A stretch of DNA of 64,000 nucleotides from an uncultured Cohaesibacter sp. (GCF_963664735.1 NZ_OY761553.1:3035001-3099000); one strand, 5' to 3'. Positions 1 through 11,163 are shown, counted from the first letter of the stretch. A program made the numbers and translations. The notes: generated from the letters alone by a model not told the origin.

Positions 1-269
1 TTGGGAAAAAGTTTTAGGCCTTTTGGAAAGCGCAGAATTCCGCCAGTCCTGCCTGTATAAATATTTCACAATTGCTCATGAAATAGCCAAGCGTTTTGAA
101 TTTCCCTGTAAATTGAAGGCTGCAAGCTTATGATTTTTCTGAATCACAGCTCATTTTTGTGTCAGTTAGGTAAAACTGACAGGCCTGCGGCGGCAGTTTT
201 CTTCAAATTTTTTGTCAAAAAATTTTGCTCACAGTTCCTTTTGCTCGACTAGGTGCCTTTAAATGCTAA
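1..269. other. AT-rich leader region, no gene seen
   Basis: This 269-base stretch lies downstream of katG at the left edge. It is AT-rich with many T and A runs. I see no open reading frame with a ribosome binding site and no RNA gene. It may include the end of a unit lying left of the window. Confidence 0.5.
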
Positions 270-299
270 AAGCGACGCCGAACTAACCCGACGTCGCTT
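270..299 (-). terminator. Rho-independent terminator of katG
   Basis: An 11-bp inverted repeat (270-280 against 289-299, one non-Watson-Crick pair) encloses an 8-base loop. Read on the minus strand it comes just after the katG stop codon and is followed by a short T-rich tract. Its position and shape fit a terminator for katG. Confidence 0.75.
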
Positions 300-345
300 C
301 TCATTTTCAGAGCAAGTGCTCACATAAAGTGTCTACTGGGCAGCA

Positions 346-2708
<2,363 letters not shown>

Positions 2709-3602
2709 ATGATAAATTTATCCATGAAGCATCTCCGTTATTTCGACGCTTTGGCCCGTCATCAGCATTTCGGCCGGGCAGCTGAGGATTGTGCGGTGAC
2801 CCAACCGGCCTTGTCTGTGCAAATCAAGGAACTGGAAGCCTTGATCGGCGCTCCCTTGGTTGAAAGAGGTTCGCGGCAAATTCACCTCACGGCCCTTGGG
2901 CACAGTTTCGCAGAACAGGCCCAACGCATCTTGCAGTCTGTCAAAGAGCTGGAAGATCTTGCTCGCAGCACCCACGGTCCGCTAGGGGGCCAATTCCGCT
3001 TTGGTATCATTCCTACCGTCGCTCCCTATGTGCTTTCGCACTTTATTAAAAGCATGGGGGCTCACTTTCCGGGGCTGGAGCTTCGTCCCAGAGAAGCGAA
3101 AACCAAAAGACTGATTGTGGAATTGCTGGAGGCTCGTCTGGACGCGGCCTTTGTCGCACTACCGATTTCAGAGCCACAGCTGGAGGAAATGGAGCTATTC
3201 GAGGAAGAATTCATCCTGCTGCGCCCTCAGGATGATGCAGAAAAACCTGTGCCGAAGCCTGAAATGCTCCAAACCATGCGGTTGTTGCTGCTCGAAGAGG
3301 GGCACTGTTTCAGAGATCAGGCCATTTCCTACTGTAATAGCAACGCCGCCCTGCCACGCAACCTGATGGAAGGGAGCTCGTTATCAACACTTGTGCAGAT
3401 GGTTGGAGCCGGTATTGGAATTACCCTCATTCCGGAAATGGCAGTCGCGGTCGAAACGCGATCTGCACCGGTATCCATTGCGCATTTGCCAACTCCGGCC
3501 CCCACCAGAACCATCGGCATGGTGTGGCGACGCAGCAGCCCGCTAAAGGCTCAATATTTGCAGATAGCAGAGATCTTCCGATCGGCAGCCCACAGTCAAT
3601 AA
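2709..3602 (+). CDS. oxyR: Hydrogen-peroxide sensor OxyR (LysR family)
   Basis: LysR-type regulator that senses hydrogen peroxide through a reversible disulphide and controls katG and other peroxide defence genes. The 297-residue protein has an N-terminal winged helix-turn-helix (about residues 5-65) and a two-lobed sensing domain. The diagnostic peroxidatic and resolving cysteines are C200 and C209 in the stretch GHCFRDQAISYC, matching C199/C208 of Escherichia coli OxyR. This separates it from generic LysR proteins. The ATG at 2709 has only a weak upstream AAGGA. An alternative ATG at 2724 (MKHLRYFDAL) would place a 12-bp palindrome just before the gene. Divergence from katG is the usual arrangement. 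Confidence 0.93.
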   Translation: MINLSMKHLRYFDALARHQHFGRAAEDCAVTQPALSVQIKELEALIGAPLVERGSRQIHLTALGHSFAEQAQRILQSVKELEDLARSTHGPLGGQFRFGIIPTVAPYVLSHFIKSMGAHFPGLELRPREAKTKRLIVELLEARLDAAFVALPISEPQLEEMELFEEEFILLRPQDDAEKPVPKPEMLQTMRLLLLEEGHCFRDQAISYCNSNAALPRNLMEGSSLSTLVQMVGAGIGITLIPEMAVAVETRSAPVSIAHLPTPAPTRTIGMVWRRSSPLKAQYLQIAEIFRSAAHSQ

Positions 3603-3667
3603 ATGCACTATGTCTGGTTTCTTGCCGAATCGAACAGGACGTGTGGAATAAGGAAGGGGTTTTCTTT

Positions 3668-4393
3668 TCAGGAAAGGCTTGCTTTGAAGAGTGCAATTGC
3701 ATCGGCCATGGTTTCTTCGGCGCGCTTTGCGTCACGCTCTTTTATGGCAGCAACAATCTGCCAATAGGTATCCATGGAAGCCTCTTGCACATTTCTGGTC
3801 GGATCTATGCGGGCATTGTCAAATCCGAGCCGATAGACGGAAAATAGCGCAGCCTGAACCATGTCTCCAAGGGAAGAGAGAAATCGATTGCCAGACAGGT
3901 GAAGGATCTGCGTGTGAAACTCGATGTTGGCCACGGCGTAGGATATATGATCCTTTGCAACAGCCATGCGCTCGCATGCATCGATTAGGTGCTGGCAGTC
4001 CTCAGCGCTGGCTCGCCGAGCCACCAAAGCAGAGGCTGCGGGCTCAAAGATCAATCTGATCTCGTGCAGCTCATTGAGAAAGGGTCCAGGTTTTCGCAAG
4101 GAAGCATGCCAGCGCAAAACATCGGGATCAAACATGCTCCAATCCGAGGAGGGGCGCACACGCGTCCCCACCTTTGCTTTTGAGAGCAACAGTCCTTTTC
4201 CCACCAGAGTCTTCTTCGCTTCGCGAATGACCGTTCGGGAAACCCCGAACATTTCTTCCAGATCAGGATCAAGAGGGATCATGGTCTGTTCTGCGTAGTC
4301 ACCCGAAACAATCGCCATCCCAAGCTGATCAACAACCTTGGAGGTATTGTTAAAGGCCTGCTGTGAGGTTCCTCCAGCGGTCGTAAGGCTCAT
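3668..4393 (-). CDS. GntR-family (FadR subfamily) regulator of the galactofuranose operon
   Basis: Transcription factor with an N-terminal winged helix and an all-alpha FCD effector domain, probably responding to an imported sugar or its catabolite. The 241-residue form starts at the ATG at 4393, whose ATGA overlaps the stop codon of the yjfF-like gene, so it is translationally coupled as the last gene of the transporter operon. A longer frame reaching 4510 exists but lies inside the permease gene and is unlikely. The DNA-binding part contains EMFGVSRTVIREAKKTL. The FCD region carries conserved polar residues, including HTQILHLSGNRF, as in metal-binding FCD proteins. A GT-N3-AC palindrome upstream of the first gene of the operon (9017-9029) is a candidate operator. 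Confidence 0.85.
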   Translation of the reverse strand: MSLTTAGGTSQQAFNNTSKVVDQLGMAIVSGDYAEQTMIPLDPDLEEMFGVSRTVIREAKKTLVGKGLLLSKAKVGTRVRPSSDWSMFDPDVLRWHASLRKPGPFLNELHEIRLIFEPAASALVARRASAEDCQHLIDACERMAVAKDHISYAVANIEFHTQILHLSGNRFLSSLGDMVQAALFSVYRLGFDNARIDPTRNVQEASMDTYWQIVAAIKERDAKRAEETMADAIALFKASLS

Positions 4394-5382
4394 GATCGCA
4401 TCGCGAATTCTGTTGCTGGTTTTCTTCTCGCCGTCGTCGCCCAAGCCAGTACCTTTTGCAGCATGATGAAGGTGAACAGCAGAATGCCGATTACGATCTT
4501 GGTCCACCAACTTGATAATGTGCCATCAAAGACAATGTAGGTCTGGATCAAGCCCATGATAAGTATGCCGAAGAATGTTCCGGCTACGAACCCGGTGCCA
4601 CCGCTGAGCAAGGTCCCCCCGATGACAACTGCAGCAATTGCGTCAAGCTCCACACCTACCGTCGACAATGAATAGCCAGCCGATGTGTAGAGGGAATAGA
4701 CGATTCCTGCAAGCCCGGCCAAGCCGCCAGATGTAGCATATATAAGAATGGTCGTGCGGGCGATGGGAACCCCCATCAACTGAGCTGTTTGCACACCTCC
4801 GCCGAGCGCATAGACATTCTTGCCGAACTTGGTGCGGTGCAGAACGATCATGGCCCCAATGAAGACAAGCAACATGATGCCGCCGATCAGCCTGAAACGA
4901 CCACCGCCGGGCGCCTTCCAGTAGATTGACTGCAAGACATCATAGAACTCATGGGTGACGGGAACGGAATCCGTTGACAGAACGTAAGCCATCCCGCGCA
5001 TGAGAAACATTCCGGCGAGCGTCACAATGAAAGCCGGCATCTCCAGATAGTGGACAATGGCACCTTCCGCGGCGCCAAATGCGATGGTGATGGCCAGCAC
5101 CAAACCGAATGCAACGAGCGGGTGAATGGATGTATCCCGCAGGATGACCGCAATAAACACACCAGTGAATGCGATCACCGCGCCAACTGAAAGATCGATG
5201 CCGCCGGTCAGAATGACAAAAGTCATCCCCACAGCTGTAATGCCCAAAAAGGCATTATCTGTTAGCAGGTTGGCGACCACCCGCGTGGAGAACATGGTGG
5301 GAAATTCCCAGATGCACAGCAGATAGGCGAGAAAAAAGGTCGCCATGGTCAAATAAAGCGGCAGCCTTGGCGATTTCATCAT
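4390..5382 (-). CDS. yjfF: Galactofuranose-type ABC permease, YjfF-like
   Basis: Inner-membrane permease of the ribose/galactofuranose ABC family (BPD_transp_2), 330 residues with about 8-10 hydrophobic segments. Family motifs include the VILTGGIDLSVGAV stretch near the N-terminus and a GGTLLSGG turn in the C-terminal half. It would pair with the YtfT-like permease to form the channel for a furanose sugar. The start codon overlaps the stop of the upstream permease in an ATGA arrangement, with AAGGAGAG upstream. Assignment as YjfF rests on gene order and on the strong YtfQ likeness of the binding protein. Confidence 0.86.
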   Translation of the reverse strand: MMKSPRLPLYLTMATFFLAYLLCIWEFPTMFSTRVVANLLTDNAFLGITAVGMTFVILTGGIDLSVGAVIAFTGVFIAVILRDTSIHPLVAFGLVLAITIAFGAAEGAIVHYLEMPAFIVTLAGMFLMRGMAYVLSTDSVPVTHEFYDVLQSIYWKAPGGGRFRLIGGIMLLVFIGAMIVLHRTKFGKNVYALGGGVQTAQLMGVPIARTTILIYATSGGLAGLAGIVYSLYTSAGYSLSTVGVELDAIAAVVIGGTLLSGGTGFVAGTFFGILIMGLIQTYIVFDGTLSSWWTKIVIGILLFTFIMLQKVLAWATTARRKPATEFAMRS

Positions 5383-6425
5383 GACAGACTCTCCTTGGCG
5401 GTCTGATTATTCTTCGCGCCATTTTCACTTGGTGCATGCGGCGGTGTTTTCGCACGGAAAAGGTAGATCGCATGTTGTACAGTCGGAGACTGGATGAACA
5501 GGATCGCAATAATCAAAAGCGCTTTGATAACAAGGTTGAATTCCGGTGGCATGCCAGAAAGCAGGATGACGGAGTTAACCGACTGGATAATCAACGCCCC
5601 CAGCAAGGAGGCGATAATCGAGAAGCGCCCTCCAAGCAATGAGTTGCCTCCAATGACCACTGCAAGAATGGCATCCAGTTCCATCCAGAGACCGGCATTG
5701 TTCGCATCCGCTCCCTTGATATCGGCAGCAACCACGACCCCGGCGAGGGCTGCACAGAATCCAGTTACCAGATAAACAGCGACCAAAAGGACGCGAGAAT
5801 TGATACCCGCCAGCCTCGACGAGGTTTCATTGATGCCGATCGCTTCGATCAGCATGCCCAGAGCTGTGCGGCGCACAGTATAGGTCACCAACAAGCCCAT
5901 GATGATCCAGATATAGACCGGGGTTGGAACGCCCAAAATGGTCCCCGCGCCCAAATGTATGAGGCCCGGATTGTGGAAGGTCATGATTTTGCCTTCAGTG
6001 ATCAACTGGGCGATGCCTCGCCCGGCCACCATAAGAACCAGCGTGGCAACGATTGGCTGTACGCGGAAATAGGAAACCAGAATTCCGTTCCAGGACCCAC
6101 ATGCCAATCCAGCGGCCAAGGCAGCAAGCAGCGCAGGAAACCATCCTCCGCCTGCCGATACAACCGAGGCGGCAACCGCACCGGCGATCGCCATGACGGC
6201 ACCAACGGAAAGGTCGATGCCCTTGGTAGCGATGACAAGCGTCATGCCGGTTGCCAGCAGAGCTACCGGAGCGCCTCGGTTCAGCACATCAATGATGTTG
6301 CCAAACAGGCGCCCATTCTGGAACTCGATTGAAAAGAACCCCGGAAAGACGATGAAATTCAGAAGAATTACGACTGCGAGGATTATGAGCTGTGGCGCGA
6401 TGCGCCTAAGAGTACTGCTCATCAT
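5379..6425 (-). CDS. ytfT: Galactofuranose-type ABC permease, YtfT-like
   Basis: Inner-membrane permease of 348 residues, the second channel half of the sugar ABC transporter. It shows the family motif ATKGIDLSVGAVMAIAG and a C-terminal VVIGGNSLLGGR turn. About 8-10 membrane segments are apparent. Its start overlaps the stop of the ATPase gene (ATGA) and its stop overlaps the next permease start, so ytfR, ytfT, yjfF and gntR are translationally coupled. The C-terminal tail after the last membrane segment is polar and somewhat long. The call follows gene order ytfQ-ytfR-ytfT-yjfF as in Escherichia coli. Confidence 0.86.
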   Translation of the reverse strand: MMSSTLRRIAPQLIILAVVILLNFIVFPGFFSIEFQNGRLFGNIIDVLNRGAPVALLATGMTLVIATKGIDLSVGAVMAIAGAVAASVVSAGGGWFPALLAALAAGLACGSWNGILVSYFRVQPIVATLVLMVAGRGIAQLITEGKIMTFHNPGLIHLGAGTILGVPTPVYIWIIMGLLVTYTVRRTALGMLIEAIGINETSSRLAGINSRVLLVAVYLVTGFCAALAGVVVAADIKGADANNAGLWMELDAILAVVIGGNSLLGGRFSIIASLLGALIIQSVNSVILLSGMPPEFNLVIKALLIIAILFIQSPTVQHAIYLFRAKTPPHAPSENGAKNNQTAKESLS

Positions 6426-7933
6426 TGTTGCACCCTTCCCTCATCAGCGATGGATCTTACGATTGCACCAATGGAGATTTCATCCCCCTGAAGCTCTTTG
6501 ACTTGCCGACGGTCACGCAAGACCACGATCCGGCTTGAATAGGTCATCAGTTCTTCCAGTTCGGAGGAAGCGACGATAAGCGCCATGCCCTGTTCTCGAA
6601 GCGACTGGATAAGTTCAATGATTTCAGCATGAGCGCCAACATCAATGCCACGGGTCGGCTCATCAAGGATCAGGATGTCCGGTTCGGTTGCCAGCCAGCG
6701 GGCGAGCAGCGCCTTTTGCTGGTTACCACCAGACAAGAGGCGAATTGGCATGTCGAGGCTGGCCAGTCGAATATCCAGCTTCTTGACATATTCTTCGGCA
6801 ATCTTTTCGGCTTTCGCTCGCGAGATCGGCCGTGTCCAGCCGCGGCGGGCCTGCAAGGAAAGAATGATATTCTCTCGCACAGACAAATCCCCGACGATGC
6901 CATCTGTCTTCCGGTCTTCGGGGCAGAGGCCAAAGCCCATGTGAATGGCAGAACGAGGATTGTCCAGCTTGATGGTCTCGCCACGCAATTTTGCCGTGCC
7001 CTGATCCGCGGGCGTCGAACCAAAGATCACACTGGCTGTTTCGCTGCGCCCGGAGCCCAACAATCCGGCCAGACCGACGACCTCGCCTTTATGGAGGATC
7101 ATGTCAAACGGTTCTATGGTGCCGCGACGCCCATAGCTCTTGAGCTCGAGTATCGTCTCTCCAATAACAGCCTTGCCTTTTTCTTTCTTGGCTTCTTCGA
7201 GCTGGCGCCCCAGCATCATGGTCACGATTTCGGTCTGGGTCACATCCGCCAGTTGACGCGTGCCGACAGTCCGTCCGTTTCTCAAAATAGTGGCCCGATC
7301 CGAGATTTCGAAAACCTGATCTAGAAAATGGGTAATGAAGACAACGGCAAGACCGCGATCCGTCAATTTGCGCACGACCGAGAACAAAAGCTCAATCTCT
7401 TCGCGGTCGAGACTGGCGGTTGGCTCATCAAGAATAAGCACCTTACCGGCCAATTCAACGGCGCGCGCGATAGCGACGACCTGCTGGATCGCGATAGAGT
7501 AGCTGGAAAGCAACAAGGACGGGTCGATATCGAGACCAAAGCCCGACAAGACCTCTTTAGAGCGTTTCAGCATTTCTCGATTGTCAATCATGCCATGGCG
7601 CATGGGCTGCCAACCGAGGAACAGGTTTTCTGCCACGGTCATATTGGCTAGCAAGTTGACTTCCTGATAGACGGTGCCGATACCCAAAGCGAGACTGTCT
7701 TGAGGGTCGCGCGGGTCAATTTCCTTGCCATCAAGCAGGATTGTGCCTGCGTCGCGTTTGTAGGCACCCGTCAGGCATTTGATAAGGGTTGATTTCCCTG
7801 CCCCGTTTTCACCCAAAAGCGCGTGAACTTCACCAGGATATAAAGAGAGGGAAACATCATCCAGCGCGATGGCGCCGGGAAAGAATTTGGAAATACCGGT
7901 CGCCTGTAGGACCGGTTCGGGGGTCGTAGACAT
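6422..7933 (-). CDS. ytfR: Galactofuranose-type sugar ABC ATPase, YtfR-like
   Basis: Double-domain ATPase of the RbsA/YtfR class, 503 residues, which powers sugar import on the cytoplasmic face. The N-terminal cassette has a Walker A GENGAGKST near residue 40 and Walker B VLILDEPTAS. Its signature sequence is degenerate (SSYSIAIQQ), as is common for one half of these proteins. The C-terminal cassette keeps the signature LLSGGNQQKA and Walker B ILILDEPTRGIDVG, while its P-loop is degenerate (LGSGRSE). It follows the binding protein after a gap holding a stem-loop, and overlaps the permease gene downstream. Confidence 0.92.
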   Translation of the reverse strand: MSTTPEPVLQATGISKFFPGAIALDDVSLSLYPGEVHALLGENGAGKSTLIKCLTGAYKRDAGTILLDGKEIDPRDPQDSLALGIGTVYQEVNLLANMTVAENLFLGWQPMRHGMIDNREMLKRSKEVLSGFGLDIDPSLLLSSYSIAIQQVVAIARAVELAGKVLILDEPTASLDREEIELLFSVVRKLTDRGLAVVFITHFLDQVFEISDRATILRNGRTVGTRQLADVTQTEIVTMMLGRQLEEAKKEKGKAVIGETILELKSYGRRGTIEPFDMILHKGEVVGLAGLLGSGRSETASVIFGSTPADQGTAKLRGETIKLDNPRSAIHMGFGLCPEDRKTDGIVGDLSVRENIILSLQARRGWTRPISRAKAEKIAEEYVKKLDIRLASLDMPIRLLSGGNQQKALLARWLATEPDILILDEPTRGIDVGAHAEIIELIQSLREQGMALIVASSELEELMTYSSRIVVLRDRRQVKELQGDEISIGAIVRSIADEGRVQQ

Positions 7934-7982
7934 GATTTGATCCTGAAGGCTACCAGATTAGCAAAAGAGCCGAATGACGCGA

Positions 7983-8009
7983 GTGGTGAGCAGATAAACT
8001 GCCCACCAC
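7983..8009 (-). terminator. Intercistronic stem-loop after the ytfQ-like gene
   Basis: An 11-bp inverted repeat (7983-7993 against 7999-8009, one wobble pair, 5-base loop) lies between the binding-protein gene and the ATPase gene on the minus strand. No strong T-run follows. It may protect the 3' end of the binding-protein message or partly terminate transcription, giving more binding protein than ATPase and permease. Confidence 0.65.
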
Positions 8010-8025
8010 CAACGATTGTCAGAGA

Positions 8026-8979
8026 TCAATAACCAAGGCTCTTCTTCATTTCGTAGATGGCTTTGTTGTCATCTGCCTGAGTGTAAAGCTTGGATTCAGT
8101 CTGGACCCATTTTTCTGGCATGGTGCCGTCTTTCCAGTAGGCATCCAGAATATCGAATGCAGGGCCAGCCATGTTTGGTGTCAGTTCAACGGTAGCGTTT
8201 GCTTCGCCGTTGGCGATTGCCAAATGCATGTCAGGAACAGCGTCGACTGCTACAACGATAATGTCTTTGCCAGGTTTTGCACCGGCTTCCTTGATGGCCT
8301 GAATGGCACCAACGGCCATGTCATCGTTATGAGCATAAAGAGCGCAAATATTGGCAGCGCCTTCAGCTTTCAGGAAGCTTTCCATAACAACCTTACCCTG
8401 AGCGCGGGTGAAGTCGCCGGTCTGGCTGCGAACAATCTTAAGATTTGGAGCGTCAGCAATGGCTTTTTCGAAGCCCTTCTTGCGGTCGATTGCAGGAGAA
8501 GAACCGGTCGTGCCCTGCAGCTCTACAATGCGGCAGTCTTTGCCAGCCATGGTGTCTTTGAGCCATTTACCGGCAACTTCGCCTTCGTAGACGGTGTCGG
8601 AAGTAACGGCGGTCATGTACAGGCTAGGATCAGCGTCAACCTTACGGTCGAGCAGGATAACGGGGATTTCAGCATCCTGAGCTTCTTCAAGAACGGAGTC
8701 CCAACCAGTTGCAACAACTGGTGCAAGGAAGATTGCGTCAACGCCTTGGGCGATAAAGCCACGCAGAGCCTTGATCTGGTTTTCCTGTTTCTGCTGAGCA
8801 TCAGCAAATTTCAGGGTAACGCCGCGTTCTTCGGCCTGCTGTTTGGTAACAGTGGTTTCAGCAGCACGCCAACCGGACTCAGAACCGATCTGAGAAAAGC
8901 CAACGGTTTTACCTGCAGCCATAGCAGTCATAGGAGCCAGCACAAGAGCACTAGCCAGCAAAATGGAGCTAAGTTTCAT
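8026..8979 (-). CDS. ytfQ: Galactofuranose-binding periplasmic protein, YtfQ-like
   Basis: Periplasmic sugar-binding protein of 317 residues with a signal peptide (about residues 1-21, cut after TAMAA). The mature part closely follows Escherichia coli YtfQ, which binds galactofuranose: GFSQIGSESGWRAAET, QQKQENQIKALRGF, AIFLAPVVATGW, VELQGTTGSSPAIDRKKGF, SGDFTRAQGK-type and YAHNDDMAVGAIQAIKEAG blocks are all present in order. This is the best specificity marker of the operon. The ATG at 8979 has GGAGGAAAC directly upstream. It is the first gene of the operon, with a candidate GntR operator at 9017-9029. The substrate call is strong by family likeness but has not been tested here. Confidence 0.93.
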   Translation of the reverse strand: MKLSSILLASALVLAPMTAMAAGKTVGFSQIGSESGWRAAETTVTKQQAEERGVTLKFADAQQKQENQIKALRGFIAQGVDAIFLAPVVATGWDSVLEEAQDAEIPVILLDRKVDADPSLYMTAVTSDTVYEGEVAGKWLKDTMAGKDCRIVELQGTTGSSPAIDRKKGFEKAIADAPNLKIVRSQTGDFTRAQGKVVMESFLKAEGAANICALYAHNDDMAVGAIQAIKEAGAKPGKDIIVVAVDAVPDMHLAIANGEANATVELTPNMAGPAFDILDAYWKDGTMPEKWVQTESKLYTQADDNKAIYEMKKSLGY

Positions 8980-9016
8980 AGTTTCCTCCCTATTGAAAAC
9001 ATCTCCCAGACTCCAT

Positions 9017-9029
9017 TAAGTAATACTTA
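9017..9029. promoter_or_regulatory. Candidate GntR operator upstream of ytfQ
   Basis: The sequence TAAGT-AAT-ACTTA is a 5-bp inverted repeat around a 3-base centre, 38-50 bases upstream of the ytfQ start. It contains the GT-N3-AC core typical of FadR-subfamily GntR operators. The operon's last gene encodes such a regulator, so autoregulation of the whole unit is a reasonable inference. Confidence 0.45.
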
Positions 9030-9287
9030 TTAAAAGTCGTAAATGGATAATCCGGCTACTTTCATGGCTAATCAGACCACTGCGTGCCTACTAAGGTCTC
9101 AGCAATCTAAAAGGGCATACGTAAAGCCTATTAGGGGGACTGACAGTAAGCAGTTACGGAGCCTCCTGAGCATCGGTTCTGGCGGAGAAAAGCGCATAAC
9201 AGACACCATTTCTGGCATGCAAAATTTGGACAATAAAGGGCGCGTGTCCTTCATGGCTGGCCTGGAGAGGTCGGCCTCTAGCGCGGA
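9030..9287. other. Non-coding spacer between ytfQ operon and tetR
   Basis: Sequence between the operator candidate and the 3' end of the TetR gene. A small plus-strand frame of 82 codons (9043-9291) starts without a ribosome binding site and has no recognisable feature, so I do not call it. The ytfQ promoter probably lies here. Confidence 0.4.
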
Positions 9288-9968
9288 TTAATCCGCAGGC
9301 CTTGGACCAATTCCGTTGATCAACATGTCAAAGCAAGCAAGCAAATATTCTCTGCGCTCGCTTGCACCGGGCAAGGCCAGAGCATTGTTGAATTTGAGCG
9401 ACATGGCGCCAAAAGCCACATCCATAAGCATATGCGCGGCCATCGCTGGTTCTGCGACATTCATCCGCCCCAACGTGATCTGCCTTTCTATCCAGCTTGC
9501 CAGCAGCTTTCTGGCTTGTTGCGGCCCGTATTCCTCGAGAATGGCGCCAAGCTCGGGGAAATTTCGGCTTTCTTCCAGAAACATCGCCATTACGGTCATG
9601 CGTCTTTGTTGCGCTTCGGGAGCAATGTCGACGCAAAAAATCTTCATGAGCGCCTGTTTTACGGGGATCTCGTCATAATCTCCGGGCAGGGCAATCATGG
9701 TCTGCCGATGAGCTTCAACGACCGCAACAAAAAGTCCTAACTTGCTGGGAAACAACTGATAGAGCGTGCGCAGAGAAACGTGAGCCTTCTTGGCCACGTC
9801 ACTCATTGTCGTGCGCTGAAACCCTCTTTCCAGAAACAACGGCCAAGCAGCATCAGCCAAAGCCTCTCGTTGCGCTTCATCTGAAGTCTTTTTTGGCCGG
9901 CCACGTGGGCGTCTTTCCGGCTGTTGCCCAGCAACATTGTCGCTTGACTGTTTTACTGATTTTTCCAT
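9288..9968 (-). CDS. TetR/AcrR-family transcriptional regulator
   Basis: A 226-residue repressor-type protein. The N-terminal tail is basic (RRPRGRPKKTSDEAQRE), a frequent TetR feature. The helix-turn-helix follows at about residues 40-80 (TTMSDVAKKAHVSLRTLYQLF). The C-terminal ligand domain resembles the AefR-type C-terminal domain by its helical pattern, but the ligand cannot be deduced. No co-directional partner gene lies next to it: the ytfQ operon follows and a large spacer precedes. A perfect 16-bp palindrome at 10025-10040, 57-72 bases upstream, is a strong operator candidate, so autoregulation is likely. Its other targets may lie elsewhere. Confidence 0.88.
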   Translation of the reverse strand: MEKSVKQSSDNVAGQQPERRPRGRPKKTSDEAQREALADAAWPLFLERGFQRTTMSDVAKKAHVSLRTLYQLFPSKLGLFVAVVEAHRQTMIALPGDYDEIPVKQALMKIFCVDIAPEAQQRRMTVMAMFLEESRNFPELGAILEEYGPQQARKLLASWIERQITLGRMNVAEPAMAAHMLMDVAFGAMSLKFNNALALPGASERREYLLACFDMLINGIGPRPAD

Positions 9969-10024
9969 CTGCTCAATGATTTGCCATCTTGGAAAAAGGC
10001 TTTAAGTTCAAATCGGGACTTATA

Positions 10025-10040
10025 GGTAATCAAGATTACC
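10025..10040. promoter_or_regulatory. Candidate TetR operator
   Basis: GGTAATC-AA-GATTACC, a perfect 7-bp inverted repeat with a 2-base centre, lies 57-72 bases upstream of the TetR start. The length and symmetry are typical of TetR operators. No other gene start lies within 300 bases, so it most likely serves autoregulation. Confidence 0.6.
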
Positions 10041-10327
10041 AAAATTCACGCAGCTTTGATAGAGCCGCGGGTTGATGCTTTTGTGTAATAACCAATCCTG
10101 AAGGTTTGTTGATCATTACGAACCGAACTGAAAATCAGATCACCGGGCCTTCCGAAGCCAGCCGAAAACCACGATTGGGTGAAGGCGTCGAACTCGCAAA
10201 ACGATGGACTGCGCGAAAAGTCAATTGACCACGAAAATGAGTTGACTACTGACTGATTTCACCTCTCCTCAAACCCGTAGCAAACCAGCCAGACTAACGA
10301 AGCCGCACTGCTTGGTGCGGATGCGAA
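10041..10327. other. Non-coding spacer, nothing recognised
   Basis: This 287-base stretch lies between the TetR operator and the terminator of the SDR gene. I see no frame with a start signal, no RNA gene and no notable repeat. Confidence 0.4.
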
Positions 10328-10353
10328 AATGGCCCTGCTGCAGCAGGGCCATT
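10328..10353 (-). terminator. Rho-independent terminator of the SDR gene
   Basis: A perfect 26-bp palindrome with GGCCCTG arms centred at 10340/10341 lies about 30 bases beyond the SDR stop codon. On the minus strand it is followed by a short T tract, which fits an intrinsic terminator. Confidence 0.78.
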
Positions 10354-10383
10354 GTCATATACGGGGACATAATCTGTGTCGGG

Positions 10384-11163
10384 TCAGATTTCTGCGATTG
10401 CCTCAAGGGATTCTGGCAGGATCTGGCCACCATCGACAACGATCTGCTGGCCGGTGATATAGCCCGCTTCCTTGGAAGCGAAGAACAGGGCGGCATTGGC
10501 GATATCTTCAACGGCTCCCAAGCGCTTCAGCGGAATGGAGGCAGCCATCGTATCGAGATAGTCCTGACCCAGATCCTGAAGACCTTCGGTATAGATATTG
10601 CCCGGCATCACGGCATTAATCGTGGTGTTGTAGCGGGAAAGCTCCATCGCGGCAGTTTTCAGGAAGCCAAGCTGACCGGCCTTTGAGGCACCATAATGAG
10701 ACCAGCCCGGAAAACCTGTCACAGGTCCGGTGATGGAAGATGTCACGACAATGCGCCCCCCTCCGGCTTTCTCAAAGGCAGGGATGGCAGCCTTGACGCA
10801 CAGAAAGGTGCTCTTGAGGTTGGTTGCCATGACATGGTCCCAGTCCTCGGGCGACATATCAATCATCTTGACCTGCGGAAAGATACCGGCATTCGAGCAG
10901 AGGATATCCAGACCACCGAACTTTTCTTCTGCCGCAGCGATCATGCCCTGTACGTCTTCCCAATTGGAGACGTCACAGCAATGATATTCAGCGGTTCCCC
11001 CAGCTGCGCGGATTTCATTGACTGTCTTTTCTGCATCTTCCGCACCGCGTGCCACGACAAGCACCTTGGCACCTTTGGAAGCAAAAACCTTTGCGATTCC
11101 TTTGCCGATTCCTTTGGATGCACCGGTCACGATGCATGATTTTCCTTCGATAGAGGTTAGCAT
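10384..11163 (-). CDS. Short-chain dehydrogenase/reductase (SDR)
   Basis: NAD(P)-dependent oxidoreductase of the classical SDR type, 259 residues. The Rossmann motif GASKGIGKG sits near the N-terminus, NAG follows in the middle (CSNAGIF), and the catalytic Ser-Tyr-Lys set is in SSITGPVTGFPGWSHYGASK. The C-terminal segment GYITGQQIVVDGGQ is standard. I chose the ATG at 11163 because GAGGAA lies a few bases upstream; a longer frame to 11190 lacks this. It lies on the same strand as, and downstream of, the polyamine-type ABC operon, so it may act on the imported amine's alcohol or aldehyde product. That is inference; SDR substrate cannot be read from sequence. Confidence 0.88.
   Translation of the reverse strand: MLTSIEGKSCIVTGASKGIGKGIAKVFASKGAKVLVVARGAEDAEKTVNEIRAAGGTAEYHCCDVSNWEDVQGMIAAAEEKFGGLDILCSNAGIFPQVKMIDMSPEDWDHVMATNLKSTFLCVKAAIPAFEKAGGGRIVVTSSITGPVTGFPGWSHYGASKAGQLGFLKTAAMELSRYNTTINAVMPGNIYTEGLQDLGQDYLDTMAASIPLKRLGAVEDIANAALFFASKEAGYITGQQIVVDGGQILPESLEAIAEI

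Noticed and set aside
4394..4510. N-terminal extension of the GntR regulator
   Set aside because: The extension lies within the permease gene, while the ATG at 4393 shows the ATGA overlap typical of this operon.
9043..9291. Plus-strand frame of 82 codons beside the ytfQ promoter
   Set aside because: No ribosome binding site, no family features, and it overlaps the 3' end of the TetR gene.
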